Source: JBBDIK01 sp040880465
GTDB lineage: Bacteria; Actinomycetota; UBA4738; JBBDHU01
Assembly (NCBI GenBank): GCA_040880465.1
Contig: JBBDIK010000010.1
Span: forward strand, 1-22,615
Length of the DNA stretch: 22,615 bases
Direction of reading: 5' to 3'
The translations under genes were made by a program, and so were the position numbers. The notes under the pieces were generated by a model. It was given only the letters and a program-made list of their open reading frames with translations. It was not told the DNA's origin and ran no database searches. Shown piece by piece: positions 14,634 to 20,967 of this stretch; positions within the stretch are counted from its first letter, which is position 1; each line of letters starts with the position of its first letter.

Positions 14634-15479
14634 ATGAAGAAGGTGCTCATCGCCATCGCCGCGTTTTCGGTGCTGCTTGCGGCCTGTCCCAGCAAGACGA
14701 CAACCTCACCACCGGCGCAGACGAGTCCCGTCACCGCCCCATCGCCGGCCGAGGTCAGTCCGCCGCCGACCGCCGAGAGGATCGGTGATTGCGTTATCGA
14801 GAAGAAGACCGACTGCCGCGGCGACGACCTGAAGAACGCCAACCTGCATCACGCGGAGCTCGCGGGTGCGAACCTCAAGGGCGCGGACCTCTCGGGTGCG
14901 GACCTGCGTCACGCGAACCTTCGCGGCGCGGACCTGCGGAAGGCGAACCTCTCCGGCGCGACGCTGGATAGCGCGCGGCTGCAGGGAGCCAGTCTCGAGA
15001 ACGCCAACCTCGCCGGCGCGAACCTCGCGTACGCGAATATGACGGACGTGCGGGACCACGGCGTGAACACCACCGGCACCCACTACTGCGGGACGATCAT
15101 GCCGGACGGTTCCAAGAACGATGCGAACTGCCCGGGTGGGTCCACCGCCTCGCCGAAGCCGAGCGCGACCTCGAGCCCGTCCACGAAGAAGGACGGACCG
15201 AAGATCACGTCGTTGAGCGTGAAGAAGCGGGTCGACTGCCTCAAGCACGGGAGCAAGAAGAAGGACCTCGGCGTCGGCTACGTCACCAAGTACGCGACCG
15301 CCTGGGAGATCCTCGTTGACGGCACGGTCGTGGTCGGGGATGCCGAGGACGGCAACGGCAACGGTGGCGAAGAGGTCATCAAGATCAAGTGCGACGCCAA
15401 GAGCCACGAGGTCACGTTGAAAGTGAGCAACGACTACGGCTCGACCGAGGAATCTGCGACGGTCGAGACCGGGATCTGA
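14634..15479 (+). CDS. Pentapeptide-repeat lipoprotein
   Basis: The 281-residue protein starts MKKVLIAIAAFSVLLAACPS with a lipobox (LLAAC, Cys18), so it is anchored on the outer face of the membrane. After a Thr/Pro/Ser linker comes a run of about 14 A(D/N)LxG-type pentapeptides (about 65-135), which fold as a right-handed beta helix. A second Ser/Pro/Lys linker (168-188) leads to a C-terminal domain (190-281) with an Ig-like strand pattern ending EVTLKVSNDYGSTEESATVE. Cys pairs (53/61, 152/166, 202/253) could form disulfides. GGAGGAG sets the start. Most studied pentapeptide proteins are cytoplasmic gyrase protectors; the export signal argues against that here. Role unknown. Confidence 0.85.
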   Translation: MKKVLIAIAAFSVLLAACPSKTTTSPPAQTSPVTAPSPAEVSPPPTAERIGDCVIEKKTDCRGDDLKNANLHHAELAGANLKGADLSGADLRHANLRGADLRKANLSGATLDSARLQGASLENANLAGANLAYANMTDVRDHGVNTTGTHYCGTIMPDGSKNDANCPGGSTASPKPSATSSPSTKKDGPKITSLSVKKRVDCLKHGSKKKDLGVGYVTKYATAWEILVDGTVVVGDAEDGNGNGGEEVIKIKCDAKSHEVTLKVSNDYGSTEESATVETGI

Positions 15480-15507
15480 TCCCGAGGCTCGGCTCCATCT
15501 GAAGCGG

Positions 15508-15531
15508 CGGCCGCCGGGGAACCGGCGGCCG
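15508..15531. terminator. Strong hairpin between convergent genes
   Basis: CGGCCGCCGG and CCGGCGGCCG form a perfect 10-bp stem with a GGAA loop, 28 bp after the lipoprotein stop and 19 bp before the ATPase stop. It could serve both strands. There is no U-tract on either side. Confidence 0.65.
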
Positions 15532-15550
15532 TTCGCGTCGTCGCGGAAGG

Positions 15551-17914
15551 TCAGTCGCGGTCCTGGGTGGGGCCCGCTCGCCGGGGGATGAACAACCGTG
15601 CGAAGGACCAGACGATCGCGGCGATGCCGAAGGCCGCGAGCCAGTCGACGGCCGGCGGGAGCTCGAGCGCGAAGAACTCCTGCGTCACGGGGATCAGCAG
15701 GACGGCCAGGAACGCGGCCGCCATGCCCCAGATCAGCATCAGCCTCGCCGGGGTCAGCGGCTTGGCGACGATGCCGACGATCAGGAGGCCGACCCATGCC
15801 AGCACCATCGTGGCGGTCGTCTGTGCCTCCTCCAGGGAGATGCCGGGTTGGTCGCTGACGAGTGCATAGGCGAGGAACGTGGCCACGGCCGTCACCGCCC
15901 CTGCTGGGAGCGAGAAACGCAGGACCCGCCGGAGGAACCCGGGCCGCGCGCGTTCCGTGTTGGGTGCCAGGGCAAGGAAGAACGACGGGATGCCGATCGT
16001 CAGGGCGCCGACCAGCGTCAGATGCCGGGGCAGGAACGGGAAGGGCAGCGCGAACAGGCCGATCCCGACCGCGAGCAGCCACGCATAGGTGGATTTCGTC
16101 AGGTACAGGTTCGCGGTGCGCTCGATGTTGCCGAGGACCCGGCGCCCCTCGGCGACGACCGGCGGAAGCGAATCGAACGTCGAGTCCAGGAGGACCAGTT
16201 GTGCGACGGCCCGCGTCGCGGCGGCACCCGAACCCATCGCCACCCCGATGTCGGCGTCCTTGAGGGCGAGCACGTCGTTCACGCCGTCGCCGGTCATCGC
16301 GACGACGTGTCCGCGCGACTGCAGAGCTCCGACCATCGCCCGCTTCTGCTGCGGTGTGACGCGTCCGAAGATGGAACGCTCGTCCAGGACCTCCGCCAGC
16401 GCACCCGGATCCTCCGGCAACGTGCGAGCGTCGACCGGGTCATCGGCGCCCGGTGCGTCGAGCTTGCCGGCGACGGCGGCCACGGTCGCCGGATGGTCGC
16501 CCGAGATCACCTTCACGGCCACGTCCTGGGCAGCGAAATAGGCCAGGGTCTGGGCGGCGTCGCTGCGGACGCGATCGCCGAGTACGACGATCGCGGACGG
16601 CTGGAGGTCACCGGGCAGTTCGGTCCCGTCCAACGGGTCCTCGGCGCGCGCCGCGAGGACCACGCGGCTGCCCTCGACCGCCGCCGACTCGCAGCGTCCG
16701 GCGATTTCCGGCGCGTTCGTCGTCGCGATCGATGGGAGCAGCACGTCCGGCGCTCCGATGATCCAGGTTCCGTGTTCCTCGAAGGTCGCGCCGCTCCACT
16801 TGCGTGCGGAGGAGAACGGCGCGACCGCACGTATCCACCAGCCGTCGGGCGCGTCCGGGAACGTCTCGCCGATAGCGCGCAGGGTCGCGTTCGGGTTCGG
16901 GTCGGCGGCCGCCAGCGCCGCCAGGGCCTCGCGCACGTCGGCGTCGTCGCCGACGATCTCGAGGTGCTCGACGTCGAGCTTGCCCTCGGTGAGCGTTCCG
17001 GTCTTGTCGATGCAGAGAACGTCGACCCGTGCCAGGATCTCGATCGCCGCCAGCTCCTGCACGAGGACGCGGTGCCTGGCCAGCCGTACGACGCCGACCG
17101 CGAACGCCACACTCGTGAGGAGGACCAATCCCTCCGGAACCATCGCCACGGTCCCGGCGACCGCGCCGGCGATGGCCTCCTCGGTCGACTCGTGTGCGTT
17201 GAGCTGACTCCAGACCAGGAGTGCGGCCGCGGGGACCAGCGCGATCCCGATCACCTTCAGGATCCGGTCGATGCCCGAGCGCAGTTCCGATCGCACCAGG
17301 GTGAACCGTCGCGCCTGCGAGGCGAGCTGTGCGGCATAGGCGTCGTGGCCGACGCGGGTCGCCCGGTAGCGTCCCGAACCGGCGGCCACGAAGCTGCCCG
17401 AGAGGATCTCGTCGCCGCCGGCTTTAACGACCGGGTCGGCCTCCCCGGTGAGGAGAGACTCGTCGATCTCGAGTCCCTCGGAGGCGAGCACCGTGCCGTC
17501 GACCACGATCTGGTCACCGGCCTGCAGGTCGAGCACGTCGTCCAGGACGACCCGGTCGACGCCCATCTCCAGCACGTCGCCGTCCCGCAGCGCCCGAGCA
17601 GTCGGAGCGGACAGCACCGCCAGCCGGTCCAGGGTCCGCTTCGCGCGGAGTTCCTGGATGATGCCGATGGCGGCGTTCGCGATGATCACCAGTCCGAACA
17701 TGGCGTCGCGCAGGGAACCGGCGGCGATGATGATGACGGCGAGACTCCCGAGCAGCAGGTTGAACCACGTGAGGGTGTTCTCCCGGACGATGGACCAGAT
17801 ACTGCGGCTCGGCGTCGTCGAGACGTCGTTGACCTGGCCGCGCTCCACCCGCTCGGCGACCTCGGCGCGGGTCAAACCGGTCGCCGCCGGGTTCGTCTGC
17901 GCCTCGGTCGCCAT
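15551..17914 (-). CDS. ctpE: P-type cation ATPase, CtpE-like
   Basis: The 787-residue protein starts MATEAQTNPAATGLTRAEVA. It has all P-type hallmarks: LLTGEADPV (TGE 156-158, actuator domain), MVPEGL (258-263, in the ion-binding helix), CIDKTGTLTEG with phosphorylated D303, VISGDHPAT, and TGDGVNDVLALKDADIG (541-557), then the C-terminal membrane helices. The sequence around the TGE loop and the VPEGLVLLTSVAFAVGVVRL stretch closely resembles mycobacterial CtpE, reported as a Ca uptake ATPase; Ca is thus the best guess for the ion. There is no N-terminal heavy-metal domain. TAGCAT seven bases before the ATG supports this start; sequence further upstream overlaps the divergent clpS gene and is not coding. 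Confidence 0.9.
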   Translation of the reverse strand: MATEAQTNPAATGLTRAEVAERVERGQVNDVSTTPSRSIWSIVRENTLTWFNLLLGSLAVIIIAAGSLRDAMFGLVIIANAAIGIIQELRAKRTLDRLAVLSAPTARALRDGDVLEMGVDRVVLDDVLDLQAGDQIVVDGTVLASEGLEIDESLLTGEADPVVKAGGDEILSGSFVAAGSGRYRATRVGHDAYAAQLASQARRFTLVRSELRSGIDRILKVIGIALVPAAALLVWSQLNAHESTEEAIAGAVAGTVAMVPEGLVLLTSVAFAVGVVRLARHRVLVQELAAIEILARVDVLCIDKTGTLTEGKLDVEHLEIVGDDADVREALAALAAADPNPNATLRAIGETFPDAPDGWWIRAVAPFSSARKWSGATFEEHGTWIIGAPDVLLPSIATTNAPEIAGRCESAAVEGSRVVLAARAEDPLDGTELPGDLQPSAIVVLGDRVRSDAAQTLAYFAAQDVAVKVISGDHPATVAAVAGKLDAPGADDPVDARTLPEDPGALAEVLDERSIFGRVTPQQKRAMVGALQSRGHVVAMTGDGVNDVLALKDADIGVAMGSGAAATRAVAQLVLLDSTFDSLPPVVAEGRRVLGNIERTANLYLTKSTYAWLLAVGIGLFALPFPFLPRHLTLVGALTIGIPSFFLALAPNTERARPGFLRRVLRFSLPAGAVTAVATFLAYALVSDQPGISLEEAQTTATMVLAWVGLLIVGIVAKPLTPARLMLIWGMAAAFLAVLLIPVTQEFFALELPPAVDWLAAFGIAAIVWSFARLFIPRRAGPTQDRD

Positions 17915-17921
17915 CCGCACG

Positions 17922-17927
17922 ATGCTA
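17922..17927 (-). promoter_or_regulatory. -10 box of the ctpE-like gene (leaderless type)
   Basis: TAGCAT on the minus strand ends seven bases before the ATG at 17914. TTCCCG lies 17 bp further upstream, a weak -35. Confidence 0.5.
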
Positions 17928-18014
17928 GCCGTCTCCGGTGCGGGCGGGAAGCTCCGGCGGTGGCCAGAAGCGCAGACGGTGGCCGCTCCTGCGCTGCTGT
18001 GCCACCATGCCCGT

Positions 18015-18320
18015 ATGGCTGAGTCGACCGTCATCGAAGCTCCGGTCGAGGTCGATCGCCCCGTCGCCGACGAGGACATCGAGCCCGATGTTCCATGGGT
18101 GGTCATCGTCTGGAACGACCCGGTGAACCTCATGACCTACGTCGTGTTCGTCCTCCAGAAGCTCTTCGGCTACGGACTCGAGAAGGCGACCAAGCTGATG
18201 CTTGACGTGCACCACAAGGGCAGGGCCGTTGTCTCGAACGGGCCCAAGGAGAAGGCGGAATCCGACGTCGCGCGCCTGCACGCGCACGGTCTGTGGGCGA
18301 CCATGCAGAAGGACCGCTGA
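18015..18320 (+). CDS. clpS: ClpS, adaptor of the Clp protease
   Basis: The 101-residue protein has a variable acidic N-terminus and then the ClpS core: PWVVIVWNDPVNLMTYVVFVLQ (beginning near residue 27), GYGLEKATKLMLDVHHKGRAVV and a closing KEKAESDVARLHAHGLWATM. ClpS brings proteins with destabilising N-terminal residues to ClpA/ClpC-ClpP. The pairing with DUF2017 is typical of actinobacteria. CACCAT sits six bases before the ATG, a degenerate version of the start-proximal -10 box found elsewhere here, and no ribosome site is visible. The stop overlaps the next ATG as TGATG. Confidence 0.93.
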   Translation: MAESTVIEAPVEVDRPVADEDIEPDVPWVVIVWNDPVNLMTYVVFVLQKLFGYGLEKATKLMLDVHHKGRAVVSNGPKEKAESDVARLHAHGLWATMQKDR

Positions 18321-18886
18321 TGCTCGAGCGCGTGAAGCGGACCCGTCGCGGCGACTTCAAGATCACGCTGTCCGCGGATGAACGTCAGGCGCTCGCGCTC
18401 GTGCCGGAGATGCTCGAGGAAGTCGTCCGGTCCACGGATCCGGGTGATGCCGCGTTCAAGCGACTCTTCCCGCCCGCCACGATGGACGATGAGGAACATA
18501 ACCGGGCGTTCGATGACATGGTCCGCGACGACCTCGCCGCGCAGCGCCTGGCAACGATCGCCGCGTTCAAGCGAACCTTGTCGTCGGACCGGCTGACCGA
18601 GGACGAGTTGACCACCTGGCTCGCGGCGATCAACGACGCCCGCCTCGTGCTCGGCGTGCGGCTGGCGGTCACGGAGGAGACCGGCCCGGAGGACTTCGAG
18701 GGTGACGAGGAGAGGGGCAGCCTCTACGGGCTCTACGGGTTCATGACCTTCCTGGAGGAACACATCGTGCGCGCTCTCGGTGGCTTCTCGCAGTGGGACC
18801 TGGCCAAGGAGCTCCTCAAGGAGGAGTGGCGTTCCGAGCGGGAGCAGGGGCGGAAGGGGCCCGAACCTCCACGTTCCGGGGCCTAG
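18320..18886 (+). CDS. DUF2017 protein
   Basis: The 188-residue, mostly helical, charged protein starts MLERVKRTRRGDFKITLSAD and continues with EMLEEVV, LFPPATMDDEEHNRAFDDMVRDDL, LTEDELTTWLAAINDARLVLGVRL and LYGLYGFMTFLEEHIVRAL, the pattern of DUF2017. Members sit directly after clpS in actinobacteria, which hints at a role in Clp-dependent turnover, but no biochemical function is known to me. The start is the ATG overlapping the clpS stop. Confidence 0.85.
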   Translation: MLERVKRTRRGDFKITLSADERQALALVPEMLEEVVRSTDPGDAAFKRLFPPATMDDEEHNRAFDDMVRDDLAAQRLATIAAFKRTLSSDRLTEDELTTWLAAINDARLVLGVRLAVTEETGPEDFEGDEERGSLYGLYGFMTFLEEHIVRALGGFSQWDLAKELLKEEWRSEREQGRKGPEPPRSGA

Positions 18887-18893
18887 CCAGGGG

Positions 18894-18899
18894 TACGAT
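18894..18899 (+). promoter_or_regulatory. -10 box of the HdeD-like gene
   Basis: TACGAT lies 31 bases before the ATG at 18931, allowing a leader of about 25 nt with a GAAGGGA ribosome site. Confidence 0.45.
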
Positions 18900-18930
18900 T
18901 CTTAAGTCGTCTTCGGGGAAGGGACAGCTG

Positions 18931-19482
18931 ATGGGTGACGAGAAGAGCGTCGAGCGGCAGGCATCCGGCATGTGGGGTTGGTTCCTGTTCACCGGCTTGC
19001 TGTGGGTCCTGATCGCGTTCATGATCCTCCGCTTCGATCTTGAATCCGCCATGGCGGTCGGCATCCTGGTGGGGATGGTCTTGATCTTCGCGGGGATCAA
19101 CGAGTTCGGAGCCGCGTACGTCGCCGAGAGATGGAAATGGGTGCACGTGCTCATGGGCATCCTGTTCGTCGTCGGCGGTATCTACGCCTTGATCCAGCCT
19201 GGGGAGGCGTTCCTCGTGCTGGCCTCGCTGGTGAGCTTCTTCCTGCTGATCAAGGGCACGTTCGACATCATCGTGTCCTTGATGGAACGCGAAGAGGTGC
19301 CGGTGTGGTGGCTCTTGCTGCTCGCCGGGATCATCGAGATCGTCATCGGGTTCTGGGCGGCTGGTTCCGGATCGCGCGAGATCGTGTTGCTGATCTTGTG
19401 GGTCGGGGCCATGTGTCTGATCCGCGGAATCACCGAGATCGTGTTCGCCTTCCGGATGCACGCGCTGAGGAACGCCGCGTAG
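18931..19482 (+). CDS. HdeD-family (DUF308) membrane protein
   Basis: The 183-residue protein has six membrane segments in the three-hairpin pattern of HdeD/DUF308: GWFLFTGLLWVLIAFMILRF, MAVGILVGMVLIFAGINEF, WVHVLMGILFVVGGIYALI, FLVLASLVSFFLLIKGTFDI, WWLLLLAGIIEIVIGFWAA and IVLLILWVGAMCLIRGITEI. The family is linked to acid stress in enterobacteria, but the function of actinobacterial members is not established. The start is supported by GAAGGGA upstream. It is convergent with the CBS-domain gene, 21 bp apart, with no terminator visible between them. Confidence 0.85.
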   Translation: MGDEKSVERQASGMWGWFLFTGLLWVLIAFMILRFDLESAMAVGILVGMVLIFAGINEFGAAYVAERWKWVHVLMGILFVVGGIYALIQPGEAFLVLASLVSFFLLIKGTFDIIVSLMEREEVPVWWLLLLAGIIEIVIGFWAAGSGSREIVLLILWVGAMCLIRGITEIVFAFRMHALRNAA

Positions 19483-19503
19483 GCCGAAGCGGGGACGATT
19501 CGC

Positions 19504-19893
19504 CTATGCGGCCGTGGCTCGACGCCGCATCCCGGCGAGGAGCCCGCGCATCGAGATGATGCCGATGATCCGATCGTCTTCGACGACCGGCATGTGGCGC
19601 AGGTCGAGACTACGCATCCGCCGCAGGATTTCGTCAGGGTGGGACGTCACCTCTGCGGCGATGAGTACTTCCGTGGCGTAGTCGCCGACCAGCGCGAGGC
19701 GAGGGTCGTCCCGTGTCGAGACGACCCGAGCGAGGTCGCGCTCGGTGATCAGGCCGGTGAGGACGCCATCGGACAGCACACCGAGAGAACTGACTCGTTG
19801 GCGGATCATCTGCTGGGCAGCGACGAGGACAGGGTCGCCGGTTTCGACGCTGAAGATCCCGCTTCGGAATGCTTGTTCGAGGATGGTGTCCAC
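19504..19893 (-). CDS. Tandem CBS-domain protein
   Basis: The GTG at 19893 gives 129 residues (VDTILEQAFRSG...). It is preferred because AAAAGGAG stands six bases before it; upstream ATGs at 19923 and 19953 are in frame but have no ribosome site. Two CBS domains cover the whole protein: VETGDPVLVAAQQMIRQRVS / LGVLSDGVLTGLITERDLAR, and TSHPDEILRRMRSLDLRHMP / VVEDDRIIGIISMRGLL. Stand-alone CBS pairs bind adenine nucleotides or S-adenosyl compounds and act as sensors; the partner is unknown. The divergent region toward the amidase gene holds the 11-bp repeat. Confidence 0.85.
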   Translation of the reverse strand: MDTILEQAFRSGIFSVETGDPVLVAAQQMIRQRVSSLGVLSDGVLTGLITERDLARVVSTRDDPRLALVGDYATEVLIAAEVTSHPDEILRRMRSLDLRHMPVVEDDRIIGIISMRGLLAGMRRRATAA

Positions 19894-19949
19894 GATGTTC
19901 TCCTTTTCGATCGGCTTGTCCATCGTCGAGCTCGTGTGTCTCAGGCACA

Positions 19950-19980
19950 TCAAGCCAAGGTCAAGGCGGGGTCAAGGCGG
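19950..19980. repeat. 11-bp-periodic direct repeats, candidate operator
   Basis: GGTCAAGGCGG occurs twice in tandem (19959-19969 and 19970-19980), and the TCAAG core also occurs at 19950, 19961 and 19972, spaced exactly 11 bp. Direct repeats with one-turn spacing are the usual binding pattern of OmpR/PhoP-type regulators. They lie between the divergent CBS and amidase genes, closer to the CBS gene. Confidence 0.45.
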
Positions 19981-20020
19981 ATGCTGAAGGTCCTGCTCAT
20001 CTCGGGACCCGAGTCGGCGG

Positions 20021-20026
20021 TACCAT
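20021..20026 (+). promoter_or_regulatory. -10 box of the amidase gene (leaderless type)
   Basis: TACCAT ends seven bases before the ATG at 20034. Confidence 0.5.
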
Positions 20027-20033
20027 CGGGACG

Positions 20034-20792
20034 ATGAACGCTTCCCCGGGGCCTGCTCGGTCGGCCGTCCTGCTGGTCGCCCTGGCGCTCGCGCTCACGC
20101 CGGCGACGTCTGCGGCCGAGTCGCCGCAGGTGTCGTCCTCATCTGAGGTCTCCGCGCCTACCCCGAGGGTGGCCCAACCCGACATCCGGTGGCGCCGGAT
20201 CTCGTTCGGTCCCAAGCGCAAGCGACAGACCGCCGGATACGCACGTCGCCACTACGGTCTGAACACGTGGCGCCTCCAGAACCCGAGGGTGATCGTCGAG
20301 CACTTCACGGCGAGCACGACGTTGGCCAGCGCGTGGTGGACCTTCGAGGGGAACAGCACCTACAACGGGGAGAAGCCCGGGGTCTGCGCGCACTTCATCA
20401 TCGACACGGACGGAACCATCTTCCAACTGGTGGATCTGGGGACCATGTGCCGACATGCGGTCGGGATGAACTGGACGGCGATCGGCATCGAGATGGTCGG
20501 TACCAGCGATCGCAAGATCATGCGCCGTGAGCGGCAGTACGAGGCGGCCCAGTGGCTCACCCTCTGGCTGATGGAGCGATACGGGATCGATCTCGGCGAC
20601 GTCATCGGACACAGCGAGACCCTGAACTCGCCCTTCCACCGCGAGCGGGTCGCGTCGTGGCGCTGTTTGACCCACGGCGACTGGAGTCACGCGCACATGA
20701 AGGTGTTCCGGGACGACCTCACGGACCTCGCGCGCCAGGAGGGTGTGGACCTCGGTAGCCGGGTTCACCGGGAGCCGTCGAACTGCGGTTGA
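20034..20792 (+). CDS. Secreted N-acetylmuramoyl-L-alanine amidase (Amidase_2)
   Basis: The 252-residue protein has a signal peptide (AVLLVALALALTPATSAAES) and an Amidase_2 domain: RVIVEHFTAST (first zinc His region), CAHFIIDTDGTIFQLV, AVGMNWTAIGIEMVG, and GHSETLNSPFHRERV with the later zinc/catalytic His. The family cuts the bond between MurNAc and the stem peptide, outside the cell. Cys residues in GVCAHF, TMCRHA, WRCLTH and the terminal SNCG could form disulfides. No wall-binding domain is attached. The start follows the promoter box directly. It is divergent from the CBS gene. Confidence 0.85.
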   Translation: MNASPGPARSAVLLVALALALTPATSAAESPQVSSSSEVSAPTPRVAQPDIRWRRISFGPKRKRQTAGYARRHYGLNTWRLQNPRVIVEHFTASTTLASAWWTFEGNSTYNGEKPGVCAHFIIDTDGTIFQLVDLGTMCRHAVGMNWTAIGIEMVGTSDRKIMRRERQYEAAQWLTLWLMERYGIDLGDVIGHSETLNSPFHRERVASWRCLTHGDWSHAHMKVFRDDLTDLARQEGVDLGSRVHREPSNCG

Positions 20793-20869
20793 GGGACGCG
20801 AAAGGGGCGGCCGCCGAGGCCGGTGCGCGTGGGGGTCGTACGTCGTTCGTCCGTGGGACGGATGGCCTA

Positions 20870-20897
20870 CCCTCCCGGTTGACCTTCGGAGGGAGGG
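20870..20897 (+). other. Hairpin in the gap after the amidase gene
   Basis: CCCTCCC (20870-20876) and GGGAGGG (20891-20897) form a 7-bp stem with a 14-base loop containing TTGACC. A second short hairpin, CGTCC-GTG-GGACG, precedes it at 20849-20861. Either could be an amidase terminator or part of a promoter region for the next gene; I cannot decide. Confidence 0.35.
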
Positions 20898-20967
20898 CGT
20901 GACACCTTTCTCCTAGGCCGGGTGCGTGGATCGTGCGGGGCTGATTTGCCATTGCCGGGAGAGTGGG

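Noticed and set aside
15848..18022. A 724-codon open frame opposite the CtpE-like gene.
   Set aside because: It is antisense to a gene with all P-type ATPase motifs; its translation is Arg/Asp/Gly-rich with no domain, typical of high-GC antisense frames.
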